From Sphingopyxis sp. OPL5 (GTDB lineage Bacteria; Pseudomonadota; Alphaproteobacteria; Sphingomonadales; Sphingomonadaceae), in assembly GCF_003797775.2 (NCBI RefSeq), contig NZ_CP060725.1:1178001-1242000 (forward strand): a stretch of 64,000 bases of DNA, given 5' to 3'. This document shows, in pieces, positions 25,713 to 33,729 of the stretch. The notes beneath the pieces were generated by a model. The model was given only the letters and a program-made list of their open reading frames with translations, ran no database searches and was not told the DNA's origin. Within the stretch, counting starts at the first letter, position 1; every line of letters begins with the position of its first letter. The translations under genes and the position numbers were made by a program.

Positions 25713-27038
25713 ATGCCCCCCATCGACAACGCCGACCTCACCGGCACCACCCCGCGCCGCGCCCCCAAGAAGGACGTCACCGAAATCGGCGGCCGCGCGC
25801 TGTCTCCGACGACGCTGATGATGGGCTATGGCTATGACCCGACGCTGTCCGAAGGCTCGCTGAAGCCGCCGATCTTCCTGACCTCGACCTTCGCCTTCGA
25901 AAGCGCTGCCGCGGGCAAGCGCCATTTCGAGGGGATCACCGGCAAGCGTCCCGGCGGCGCCGACGGCCTCGTCTATTCGCGCTTCAACGGCCCGAACCAG
26001 GAAATCCTCGAAGCGCGCCTCGGCATCTGGGAAAAGGCCGAGGATGCGCTCGTCTTTTCCAGCGGCATGTCGGCGATCGCGACCCTGCTGCTCGCGCATG
26101 TCAGCATGAACGACGTCATAGTCCATTCGGGCCCGCTTTATGCCGCGACCGAAACGCTGATCGGCCGCATCCTGTCGCGCTTCGGTGCGACGTACGTCGA
26201 TTTCCCCGCCGAAGCTTCGCGCGCCGAGATGGACGCGATCCTGATCCGCGCCAAGGAGATGGCCGAGGCGCAGGGCGGCAAGGTCGCGATGGTCTATCTC
26301 GAAAGCCCGGCGAACCCGACCAATGCGCTCGTCGACGTCCAAGCGATGCGCGCCGCGACCGACGCCGCTTTCGCCGAAGGCGCCCGCCCGCCGATCGCGA
26401 TCGACAATACGTTCCTCGGCCCGCTCTGGTCGAAACCCCTCGCGCATGGCGCCGACATCACGCTCTATAGCCTCACCAAATATGCCGGCGGCCATAGCGA
26501 CCTCGTCGCGGGCGGGGTGGTCGGCTCGAAGCACTGGCTCGGCCCGATCCGCATGATGCGCAACACCATCGGCACGATCTGCGACCCCAACACCGCCTGG
26601 ATGCTGCTGCGCAGCCTCGAAACGATCGAACTACGGATGAGCCGCGCCGGCGAAAATGCCGAAAAGGTCTGCGCGTTCCTGCGCGATCATCCCAAGGTCG
26701 ACGGCCTCGGCTATCTCGGTTTCCTGCCCGAAGGGTCGCAGAAGGACATCTTCGACCGCCATTGCACCGGCGCCGGTTCGACCTTCTCGCTGTTCATCAA
26801 GGGCGGCGAGGAAGAGAGTTTCCGTTTCCTCGACGCGCTCAAGATCGCCAAGCTCGCGGTCAGCCTCGGCGGCACCGAGACACTCGCCAGCCACCCCGCC
26901 GCGATGACGCATTTGTCGGTCCCCGACGCGCGCAAGGCGTTGATGGGCATCACCGACAACCTGGTCCGCATCTCGATCGGCATCGAGGACGCCGACGACC
27001 TGATCGCCGATTTCGCGCAGGCGCTGGACGCGGTCTAA
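25713..27038 (+). CDS. Cystathionine gamma-synthase/methionine gamma-lyase family enzyme
   Basis: A 441-residue PLP enzyme of the Cys/Met metabolism family. ATG 25713 follows an AGGAG site. PPIFLTSTFAFES and VYSRFNGPNQEILEARL are near the start, FSSGMSAIATLLLA holds the phosphate cup, AIDNTFLGPLW gives the PLP Asp, and YSLTKYAGGHSDLVAGG carries the Schiff-base Lys. GGTETLASHPAAMTHLSV is the C-terminal motif. It could make cystathionine, cleave methionine, or perform O-acylhomoserine sulphhydrylation; sequence alone does not choose. Confidence 0.9.
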   Translation: MPPIDNADLTGTTPRRAPKKDVTEIGGRALSPTTLMMGYGYDPTLSEGSLKPPIFLTSTFAFESAAAGKRHFEGITGKRPGGADGLVYSRFNGPNQEILEARLGIWEKAEDALVFSSGMSAIATLLLAHVSMNDVIVHSGPLYAATETLIGRILSRFGATYVDFPAEASRAEMDAILIRAKEMAEAQGGKVAMVYLESPANPTNALVDVQAMRAATDAAFAEGARPPIAIDNTFLGPLWSKPLAHGADITLYSLTKYAGGHSDLVAGGVVGSKHWLGPIRMMRNTIGTICDPNTAWMLLRSLETIELRMSRAGENAEKVCAFLRDHPKVDGLGYLGFLPEGSQKDIFDRHCTGAGSTFSLFIKGGEEESFRFLDALKIAKLAVSLGGTETLASHPAAMTHLSVPDARKALMGITDNLVRISIGIEDADDLIADFAQALDAV

Positions 27039-27040
27039 GA

Positions 27041-27143
27041 GTCCCCCTCCCGCTTGCGGGAGGGGCTAGGGGAGGGCCTGTCGGACGGGGCAGCTTTGAT
27101 AGACACACCCTCCCCCGACCCCTCCCGTAAACGGGAGGGGAGA
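27041..27143. repeat. CCCCTCCCG hairpin pair (family D) between convergent genes
   Basis: A CCCCTCCCGCTTGCGGGAGG hairpin and a CCCCTCCCGTAAACGGGAGG hairpin flank an inverted GGGGAGGGC/CCTCCCCC segment. Its placement after two convergent genes suggests a bidirectional terminator or REP-like element. Confidence 0.7.
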
Positions 27144-27144
27144 A

Positions 27145-27870
27145 TTACCGCCGCTTCGCCGCCCGCCAATCGACGACCGACCACCCCATCGTCGGCGCCA
27201 GCTTCTTCAGGCCACGCGACGGCGTCGTCGCCACCGCTTCGTCGGCGAAACGCAGCATCGGATGGTCGGACACATGGTCCGAATAGGCGCGGATATGCGC
27301 GGCATCGCGCGTGATCGCGTTCGCCGCCATCCAGTCCGAAATGCGCGCGAACTTCGCCTCGCCATAACAATTATCACCCGCAAGCCGGGCGTGGACATGA
27401 TCCGCCCCGTCGGGCTCGTCGAGGCGGGTCGCGAGGACGTCGGCGATCCCCAGCCGCTTCGCGATCGCATCGACATAAAGATGGAAGGACGCGGTCGCGA
27501 GCAACACGCGGTACCCCGCCGCACGATCGGCCTCCAACTGCGCGAGCGCCGCGCCGTGCAATCCGCGCGCGACCACCTTGTCGGCATAGCTTTCGGCGAG
27601 CGGCGCGATCTCGTCGCGGCGGAAACGCGGCCCCACCAGCAACCACAGATTGATCGCCTTCAGCCGCGACCGGTCGATCAGTCGCAGCGAATAGGCGAGG
27701 CCCGCCAGCCCGACGAGCGGGGTCAGCAACATCCGCCATTGCTGGCGGCGGCGCACCACATGCATCAGGAAACCGCTGTAGGTTCCCGCACGCGTGATCG
27801 TGCGGTCCATATCGTACATCGCGATACGGTGCGCGGGCGCTGGTTCGGACACGACGATATTATCATCCAT
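27145..27870 (-). CDS. HAD-IB phosphatase (SerB/YfhB-like)
   Basis: A 241-residue haloacid-dehalogenase-type phosphatase. Start 27870 gives MDDNIVVSEPAPAHRIAMYD; the open frame continues far upstream, antisense to mlaE, without a sensible start. DMDRTIT is the DxDxT motif with nucleophile and acid Asp, ATASFHLYVD is motif II, and YSDHVSDHPML replaces the GDSxxD motif, as seen in the YfhB/PgpC subgroup. FLMHVVRRRQQ and a hydrophobic LVGLAGLAYSLRL segment suggest membrane proximity. It may dephosphorylate phosphatidylglycerophosphate or a small metabolite. It is divergent from the Mla operon. Confidence 0.82.
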   Translation of the reverse strand: MDDNIVVSEPAPAHRIAMYDMDRTITRAGTYSGFLMHVVRRRQQWRMLLTPLVGLAGLAYSLRLIDRSRLKAINLWLLVGPRFRRDEIAPLAESYADKVVARGLHGAALAQLEADRAAGYRVLLATASFHLYVDAIAKRLGIADVLATRLDEPDGADHVHARLAGDNCYGEAKFARISDWMAANAITRDAAHIRAYSDHVSDHPMLRFADEAVATTPSRGLKKLAPTMGWSVVDWRAAKRR

Positions 27871-27981
27871 GGGCAACGCCTTAGCGCGCGGCGGCGCGGC
27901 GGCCAAGGCCACCCGATCGCGACGAACCGACCCGTGGAATGGCTTGCCGTTATTCGCCAAATAATACAATGTCGTCGCACG

Positions 27982-29088
27982 ATGGTGGCCAGGGCGGACT
28001 TCGAACAAAGCGACGGCGCCGACGGCGTCGCGGTCCGCTTCACCGGGCGGCTGACGCTCGCGCGGCTCGGCGACCTGCCCGCGCGGCTCGATGCGCTCGG
28101 CCCGATCGCCTCGCTCGACCTCTCCGCGATCGAACGCATCGACACGGTCGGCGCGTGGATCGTCACCCGCACCGTGCGCGACCATGGCGCGACAGTCACC
28201 GGCGCCAGCGAGGAAGCCCAGCGGCTGCTCGAAGCGCTGGCCAGCGACAAGAGCGAATATCGCGTTCATCGCGACCGCCGTCCGCCGTTGATACGCATGC
28301 TCGAACAGCTCGGCGTCGCCAGCAGCGCGATATGGCGCGAACTGCTCGGCATCATCGGCTTCTTCGGCGCGATGATCATGGCGCTCGGCACCCAGATCCG
28401 GGCGCGTCGTCGCCTGCGCTGGAACGCCATCGTCACGCGGTTCCAGACCGTCGGCGTCGACGCCCTCCCCATCATCGGGCTGATGACCTTTCTGATCGGC
28501 ATCGTCATCGCGCAACAGGGCGCGGTGCAGCTGCGGCAATTCGGGCTGGAGGTGTTCACGATCAACCTCGTCGGCCGGGCCTCGATCCGCGAACTCGGCC
28601 TGTTGATGACCGCGATCATGGTCGCGGGCCGCTCGGGCAGCGCCTTCGCGGCGCAGATCGGTACGATGAAGCTGACCGAGGAAATCGACGCGATGCGCAC
28701 GATCGGCGTCTCGCCGATGGAGGCGATCGTGCTGCCGCGCGTCGCCGCCGCGACGATATTGATGCCGCTGCTCGGCTTCTATGCCAGCATCTGCGCGATC
28801 ATCGGCGGCGGCGTCTTTTGCTGGATCGGGCTGGAAATCCCGCCGCTCACCTACATCCAGCTGCTCCGCGACATCATCCCGATGACCGATTTCTGGGCGA
28901 TGCTGATCAAGGCGCCGGTGTTCGGGGTGCTGATCGGCGTCACCGGCTGTTACGAGGGCATGCAGGTGCGCCAGAATGCCGAGGAGGTCGGCCAACGCAC
29001 CACCTCCGCGGTCGTTGCCGCGATCTTCCTCGTCATCGTGCTCGACGCCTTTTTCGCGGTCTTCTTCTCATCGATCGGATGGAACTGA
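27982..29088 (+). CDS. mlaE: MlaE-family ABC permease with N-terminal STAS domain
   Basis: Inner-membrane permease of a phospholipid/MCE transporter, 368 residues. Residues about 5-95 form an STAS-like (MlaB-like) domain (RFTGRLTLARLGDLPARL, LDLSAIERIDTVGAWIV), fused here instead of being a separate MlaB. The permease core follows: IIGLMTFLIGIVIAQQGAVQ, LMTAIMVAGRSGSAFAAQIG, TEEIDAMRTIGVSPMEAIVL, GCYEGMQVRQNAEEVG. It is first of four genes with mlaF, mlaD and an auxiliary lipoprotein, all co-directional with overlaps or short gaps. Confidence 0.94.
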   Translation: MVARADFEQSDGADGVAVRFTGRLTLARLGDLPARLDALGPIASLDLSAIERIDTVGAWIVTRTVRDHGATVTGASEEAQRLLEALASDKSEYRVHRDRRPPLIRMLEQLGVASSAIWRELLGIIGFFGAMIMALGTQIRARRRLRWNAIVTRFQTVGVDALPIIGLMTFLIGIVIAQQGAVQLRQFGLEVFTINLVGRASIRELGLLMTAIMVAGRSGSAFAAQIGTMKLTEEIDAMRTIGVSPMEAIVLPRVAAATILMPLLGFYASICAIIGGGVFCWIGLEIPPLTYIQLLRDIIPMTDFWAMLIKAPVFGVLIGVTGCYEGMQVRQNAEEVGQRTTSAVVAAIFLVIVLDAFFAVFFSSIGWN

Positions 29089-29945
29089 TGGCCGACGAAG
29101 CCGAAGAACAGCAAGTCCGCGAGGAAATCGCCGCCGCCGACGCGGTGCGCCCCGAACAGTTCGACCGCGCGATCTGCGTGCGCGGGCTGGTCAACAAGTT
29201 CGGCGACGCGGTGATCCACGACCATCTCGACCTCGACGTCCGGTCGGGCGAGATCCTCGGCGTGGTCGGCGGTTCGGGCACCGGCAAGTCGGTGCTGATG
29301 CGCTCGATCATCGGGCTGCAGACCCCCGACGCGGGCGAGATCGAGGTCTATGGCAAGTCGCTCGACACGATCGCCGACGAAGAGGAATCGCGCGATCTCC
29401 GCCGCCGCTGGGGCGTGATGTTCCAGGGCGGGGCGCTGTTCTCGACGCTCAGCGTCGCCGAAAATATCCAGGTCCCCCTGCGCGAATATTATCCGCGCCT
29501 CGACCAGAAACTGCTCGACGAGATCGCCGCCTACAAGGTCGCGATGGTCGGCCTGCCCCCCGACGCGGGGCCCAAATATCCCGCCGAGCTTTCCGGCGGC
29601 ATGGTCAAGCGCGCCGGCCTCGCCCGCGCGCTGGCGCTCGACCCTGCGCTGCTCTTCCTCGACGAGCCGACCGCCGGCCTCGACCCGATCGGCGCCGCCA
29701 AGTTCGACGAGCTGATCCGCGAGCTTGCCGACACGATGGGGCTCACCGTTTTCCTGATCACCCACGATCTCGACTCGCTCTATGCGACCTGCGACCGCGT
29801 CGCGGTGCTCGCCGAGAAGAAGGTGATCGCGATCGGGACCATCCCGGAACTGCTTGCCACCGAGCATCCATGGATACAGGATTATTTCAACGGACCGCGC
29901 GGCCGGGCTGCGGCAAGCGGGAACCAAACCGCGCAGCGGCGATAG
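29088..29945 (+). CDS. mlaF: MlaF-family ABC ATPase
   Basis: Cytoplasmic ATPase of the lipid transporter, 285 residues from ATG 29088, which overlaps the mlaE stop (TGATG). Walker A is GGSGTGKS, the Q-loop MFQGGALFSTLSVAENI, the signature ELSGGMVKRAGLARAL, Walker B LLFLDEPTAGLDP and the switch His LITHDLDSLY. The C-terminal extension PWIQDYFNGPRGRAA is typical of MlaF. Confidence 0.95.
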   Translation: MADEAEEQQVREEIAAADAVRPEQFDRAICVRGLVNKFGDAVIHDHLDLDVRSGEILGVVGGSGTGKSVLMRSIIGLQTPDAGEIEVYGKSLDTIADEEESRDLRRRWGVMFQGGALFSTLSVAENIQVPLREYYPRLDQKLLDEIAAYKVAMVGLPPDAGPKYPAELSGGMVKRAGLARALALDPALLFLDEPTAGLDPIGAAKFDELIRELADTMGLTVFLITHDLDSLYATCDRVAVLAEKKVIAIGTIPELLATEHPWIQDYFNGPRGRAAASGNQTAQRR

Positions 29946-29954
29946 GAACAGCTG

Positions 29955-30896
29955 ATGGAAACTCGCTCGAACAACGTCCTCGTCGGCGCCTTCGTCCTTC
30001 TCTTTACCGCGGCGCTCGCCTTTTTCGTCGTCTGGCTCGCCAACGACAGCGGCGGCGACAAGCGCGAATATGACATTTATTTCAAACAGTCGGTCGATGG
30101 GCTGAACAAGGGCGCACAGGTGCAATATTCGGGCGTCCCGGTCGGCCAGGTCACCCGGATCGCGCTGCTTCCCGACGACCCGCAATTCGTCCGCGTCCGC
30201 ATCGAAGTGAACGAGGGCGTCCCGATCGTACAGGGTACCACCGCGGCACTGGAAGGCGTCGGCTTCACCGGCGTATCGCAGATTTCGCTCGCCGGCGGGG
30301 TCAAGGGCGCGCCGCCGATCACCGACAAGGGGCCCGACGGCAAGCCCGTCATCCCCAACCGCGTCGGCGGCCTTGGCGAACTGCTCAATACCGCACCGCA
30401 ATTGCTCCAGCGCCTGTCGACGCTCACCGAACGCCTCGCCGAGCTTGCCGACGACCGCAATCAGGAAAGCTTCGCCGGCATCCTCGCCAATGTCGAGCAA
30501 TCGACCGCGATCCTCGCACGCAACGGTCCGGCGATCGAACGCGCGCTCGCCGACACGCGCATCGCGATCCAGCAGACCGGGGTCGCCGCCGAACAGATCG
30601 GCAATCTCGCCGCGTCGGCGCAGGGCACGATCGACCGCAATGTCGATCCTGCGATGAAGAATCTCGCCGACACGCTCCGGTCGGCGAATACGTCGATGCA
30701 GACACTCGAAGGCGCGATCGCCGATGCTCGACCGGGGCTCAAGACCTTCAGCGAGACGACGATCCCCGAGGCGAACGCGCTGATCCGCGACCTGCGCCGC
30801 ACCTCGGCCTCGCTCTCCAGCCTCACCGACAAGCTCGACCAGCAGGGCGCGGGCGCCGTCATCAGCGGCAGCAAGCTGCCCGACTACAAGCAATGA
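29955..30896 (+). CDS. mlaD: MCE/MlaD-family substrate-binding protein
   Basis: A 313-residue periplasmic protein anchored by one N-terminal helix (VLVGAFVLLFTAALAFFVVW). The MCE domain runs roughly over residues 40-120 (YDIYFKQSVDGLNKGAQVQY, VPVGQVTRIALLP). A long helical C-terminal part (residues 140-300) resembles the tube-forming helices of longer MCE proteins (RLSTLTERLAELADDRNQ, FSETTIPEANALIRDLR). It forms the hydrophobic lipid conduit with MlaEF. The ribosome site AGGAACAG precedes ATG 29955. Confidence 0.93.
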   Translation: METRSNNVLVGAFVLLFTAALAFFVVWLANDSGGDKREYDIYFKQSVDGLNKGAQVQYSGVPVGQVTRIALLPDDPQFVRVRIEVNEGVPIVQGTTAALEGVGFTGVSQISLAGGVKGAPPITDKGPDGKPVIPNRVGGLGELLNTAPQLLQRLSTLTERLAELADDRNQESFAGILANVEQSTAILARNGPAIERALADTRIAIQQTGVAAEQIGNLAASAQGTIDRNVDPAMKNLADTLRSANTSMQTLEGAIADARPGLKTFSETTIPEANALIRDLRRTSASLSSLTDKLDQQGAGAVISGSKLPDYKQ

Positions 30897-30907
30897 GGAT
30901 TTTCCGC

Positions 30908-31507
30908 ATGACCCGCCGCCTCCGTACCCCATTGCTCCTGCTTCTCGGCGCCGCGACGCTGTCCGCCTGTGTCAGCTTCGGCGCCAAGCCGCCGCCCTTC
31001 CTGCTCACCCTCGACGCCGACGCCGCCCCGCCCGCGGGCGCCGCGCGCACGGCGGGCGAAGCCGCGACGCTGACGATCCTTATCCCCACCGCGCCGCAGA
31101 AACTGCGCACCCAGCGCATCCCGGTGCAGCAGGACGGCGCCAGCGTCGCCTATGTCAAGGATGCGCAATGGGTCGAGGCGCCGCAGCGCCTGTTCCAGCG
31201 CCTGATCAGCGAAACCGTCGCCGCCCGCTCGGGTCGCGTCGTGCTCGACGAAGGCCAATATCTGACGGCGCCGGGCGAACAACTCGCGGGCCAGTTGATG
31301 GAATTCGGCGTCGACGCCCGCACCGGCGAGGCGGTGGTGGTCTATCAGGCGATGCTCGTCGCCGCCGGCGGCAAGAGCGTGACCCAGCGCCGTTTCGAAG
31401 CGCGCGAAAACCTCGGCGGCGTGGTCGAAGCGAAGCCGGTGGGCGAAGCGCTGCAGAGGGCGGCGAACAAGGTCGCGGTCGATGTCGCGGGGTGGCTGGG
31501 GGCGTAA
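30908..31507 (+). CDS. ABC transport auxiliary lipoprotein (PqiC-like)
   Basis: A 199-residue outer-membrane-type lipoprotein. ATG 30908 is 8 bp after GAGGA; an earlier in-frame ATG at 30893 overlaps the mlaD stop. The lipobox is LSAC, followed by a Pro-rich linker. The remainder matches the ABC_trans_aux (DUF330) fold with LTILIPTAPQKLRTQRIPV and QWVEAPQRLFQRLI. It is fourth in the MCE operon and probably docks the MlaD tube to the outer membrane. Confidence 0.88.
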   Translation: MTRRLRTPLLLLLGAATLSACVSFGAKPPPFLLTLDADAAPPAGAARTAGEAATLTILIPTAPQKLRTQRIPVQQDGASVAYVKDAQWVEAPQRLFQRLISETVAARSGRVVLDEGQYLTAPGEQLAGQLMEFGVDARTGEAVVVYQAMLVAAGGKSVTQRRFEARENLGGVVEAKPVGEALQRAANKVAVDVAGWLGA

Positions 31508-31524
31508 AAACGCGCGTCGGCAGC

Positions 31525-32331
31525 CTAGTTTGGCGGTGCCTCCTCGCCACTGGCAATGTCGATCACCCTCCCGCCATCATATCTCAGCACGCCCTCCACC
31601 GGCGCCAGCCTCGTAGCCAGCAGCGTATTGGTCTCGATAAATGGCCCGATAGCATGAAACCGTGCCGGCGCGATCTTCGCCGCATCGAGTCCCGGCACGG
31701 CGATGTCGCCGGGTCGGACCGGGCGCAGGCCTACCGCGAACAGGCCATAGTCCATTCGCCCTATTCGACCGAGACCGGACACCTCGGTCAGTTCGGGAAC
31801 CGCGGATTGCTCCCACGCCTTGTCGACCAGGAAGGTTCCGAGGTCGGTCGCCTGTCCCGCGCGCAAGGAGAAGCCCACCGTGCCGAAACACATACACTCG
31901 TATAGAAAGCCGGAGTAACCCTCACCGTAGAGGATGTAATCGCCCGGCGGCAACTCCGCGACCACCAGCGCCACGGCGCCGCGCATCATCGCCTTCTTGA
32001 CCGGAAACTCGTAGAAGTTGGCCACACCTTGATAATCGAAGACGAAGCTCTCGTAGGCACCGGCCTTTTTGCCCGCTTTGTCATAGGCTCCGCGCTTTGC
32101 CGTCTCATACGCGCTCAGTTCCTCGGCCGAAGGGATGCGCATCAGAAAAGCGGACATCATCGACCATGGCGACTGGATCCTAAGCACCGCCAGCGCTTTG
32201 TCCTGCGCTATGACCACGGGCTCGTCAGCATTGATAAAGCGGACGCCCGGATCGACCTTCGCTTGCGCAACGCCCGACGCCAGCGACAGCCACGCCGCGA
32301 TGGCGACATATCGCTTGAGCCTCTTCATCAA
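31525..32331 (-). CDS. Secreted protein of unknown function
   Basis: A 268-residue exported protein with a signal peptide (residues 1-24, MMKRLKRYVAIAAWLSLASG, ending AQA). The mature part has an ELPPGDYILYGEGYSGFLYE segment typical of beta-sandwich domains that end with a metal- or haem-like CMCFG pair of Cys; no named domain is recognised. Its start overlaps by ATGA the stop of the upstream gene, so the two are co-translated. Confidence 0.7.
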   Translation of the reverse strand: MMKRLKRYVAIAAWLSLASGVAQAKVDPGVRFINADEPVVIAQDKALAVLRIQSPWSMMSAFLMRIPSAEELSAYETAKRGAYDKAGKKAGAYESFVFDYQGVANFYEFPVKKAMMRGAVALVVAELPPGDYILYGEGYSGFLYECMCFGTVGFSLRAGQATDLGTFLVDKAWEQSAVPELTEVSGLGRIGRMDYGLFAVGLRPVRPGDIAVPGLDAAKIAPARFHAIGPFIETNTLLATRLAPVEGVLRYDGGRVIDIASGEEAPPN

Positions 32332-32864
32332 GGTTCCATCCTGGCGGTTGGCGGCACCGGTCCGGCGGCGATCCGCGCCTGCAACCGGATCGATTTCTGC
32401 GGGTCCGCATCATCGTTCAGGTAGCCCCAGACCTCTTCAGAGGTCCGATAGCGCACATAGCCGCGCGGCAGCATACAGGCGTAGAGGCGCGATTGGCGGA
32501 TGCTGCGCTCCAGAGGCCCTTGAATGATCGCGCCAATCGCCGCGCCCACCAACCCATAGGTGCCGACGTCGTAGGAAACCGGACGCGTGACCACCCCCTG
32601 TCGCCAAGGAACGAAGCTCGGCGCGCGCCGCTGCACCCCATGCGGCAGGAAACGCCAGCAAAACCCGAAATCTGTCTCAGCCTCTGCTACGTTGACCCCG
32701 GCCTTGTGAAGGATGACATACTTGCGATCATCCCCCCACTGCTTCTCGGGCACATTGAGGTCGGGCAGGCGCTCCGAAGCCGTCGACGCTTCCTGTGCGC
32801 CCGCGTCACAGGTAAAGATCAACGCGGTTGCGCTCATCACGAGCGTCCCAAAAAGTTTGATCAC
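32328..32864 (-). CDS. Secreted protein with glycine-zipper-like segment
   Basis: A 178-residue exported protein. The signal peptide (MIKLFGTLVMSATALIFTCD) ends near AGAQ. A mid-protein GTYGLVGAAIGAIIQGPLE stretch resembles a glycine-zipper membrane hairpin. Three further Cys are present. It is first of a two-gene overlapping unit with the 268-residue secreted protein; the function of both is unknown. Confidence 0.66.
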   Translation of the reverse strand: MIKLFGTLVMSATALIFTCDAGAQEASTASERLPDLNVPEKQWGDDRKYVILHKAGVNVAEAETDFGFCWRFLPHGVQRRAPSFVPWRQGVVTRPVSYDVGTYGLVGAAIGAIIQGPLERSIRQSRLYACMLPRGYVRYRTSEEVWGYLNDDADPQKSIRLQARIAAGPVPPTARMEP

Positions 32865-33120
32865 AAACAGCCCTCAACTCCCCGGTTGCGGATGTCTGCA
32901 GCGACGTCGGACAGCGGTCAAGCGTAAAGCCGGTAAATGGACCAGGGTTGAATATCGATTGCCCCTCATGCTTGGTCAGGAGCCAGTCTCGTCTTTGAGA
33001 GGACGACGGCTATATGAGCGACATCGCGCGGCGAGCCCAATGGCTGCGAACCTCATATGCGCCCCGGTTGCCTTTCACTCTAACCGTCCTATAGCACCCG
33101 CACAATACACCCAACGATAC

Positions 33121-33188
33121 GCGCAGCCTCTTCCGGGTTTCCGGCTGCGCCCTTTCCTTTCGAGCCCGCTGACTCGAAAGGACCATAT
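33121..33188 (+). promoter_or_regulatory. Tandem hairpins masking the SMR exporter ribosome site
   Basis: Stem 1 is GCGCAGCC/GGCTGCGC (33121-33128 with 33143-33150), followed by CCTTTCCTTT. Stem 2 is CCTTTCGAG/CTCGAAAGG (33156-33164 with 33173-33181), with loop CCCGCTGA. The Shine-Dalgarno AAAGGA (33177-33182) lies in the 3' arm of stem 2, 6 bp before ATG 33189, so folding would block translation. This is consistent with a ligand- or protein-controlled leader. The ACGR loops of guanidine-II riboswitches are not visible. The rest of 32865-33120 shows no gene. Confidence 0.45.
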
Positions 33189-33509
33189 ATGGCGTGGATC
33201 ATCCTGATGATCGCCGTTTTTACAGAAATCTGCTGGGCGCTCAGCCTCAAATGGGCTGCGACGATCGGATCGTGGCAAGCCTCCATCGTCCCCATCTCGC
33301 TCAGCTTTTTGAACATGGCGCTGCTGGCGTTTGCGATGCGCGGCATTTCGGCCGGGACCGCTTATGCCATCTGGACCGGCCTCGGCGCGGTCGGGGTGAT
33401 CATCGGCGGCATCATATTGTTCGACGAACGCATCAGCGCGGTACAGATCGGCTTCATGGCGCTGATCGTGATCGGCGTCGCCGGAACGAAGCTTTTTGCG
33501 GCGAACTGA
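33189..33509 (+). CDS. sugE: SMR-family exporter (SugE/Gdx or EmrE-like)
   Basis: A 106-residue, four-helix small multidrug resistance protein that works as a dual-topology dimer exchanging protons for guanidinium or quaternary ammonium ions. MAWIILMIAVFTEICWALSL places the essential Glu at residue 13, with the Trp after it as in SugE/Gdx. GISAGTAYAIWTGLGAVG and ILFDERISAVQIGFMALIV are standard. The WALSLK start and AIWTGLG suggest the SugE/Gdx branch over EmrE. Its ribosome site is sequestered in a hairpin, which suggests translational control. Confidence 0.9.
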   Translation: MAWIILMIAVFTEICWALSLKWAATIGSWQASIVPISLSFLNMALLAFAMRGISAGTAYAIWTGLGAVGVIIGGIILFDERISAVQIGFMALIVIGVAGTKLFAAN

Positions 33510-33544
33510 CGCAGGTCCATTTTCTGGCGGGAGCGGACGTAAAT

Positions 33545-33696
33545 ATCCTCCCTGTGGCGGAGCCATGGGGAGGGGGACCGCACCCGAAGGGCGTGGTGGA
33601 GGGGCCGAAAGGTAGCGCGACGCCTGACGGCGTCGGCCCCTCCGTCAGCGGCTTTGCCGCTGCCACCTCCCCATCGCTGCGCGACAGGGAGGATTT
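33545..33696 (+). repeat. Modular palindromic repeat B, copy 2
   Basis: ATCCTCCCTGTGGCGGAGCC begins the element and GCGCGACAGGGAGGATTT ends it, with GGTGGAGGGGCCGAAAGG and GACGCCTGACGGCGTC in between. Its left flank (GCGGACGTAAAT) is also shared with the inverted copy at 44209-44365. Confidence 0.9.
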
Positions 33697-33729
33697 AAAG
33701 AACGCCCGCTCCCCGCCCCAAAACAGCCG

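Noticed and set aside
28950..30932. Long minus-strand frame opposite mlaF/mlaD
   Set aside because: Crosses three well-supported Mla genes and shows only biased composition.
33060..33188. Guanidine-II (mini-ykkC) riboswitch upstream of sugE
   Set aside because: Two hairpins are present, but neither loop carries the required ACGR sequence; kept only as an unclassified leader structure.
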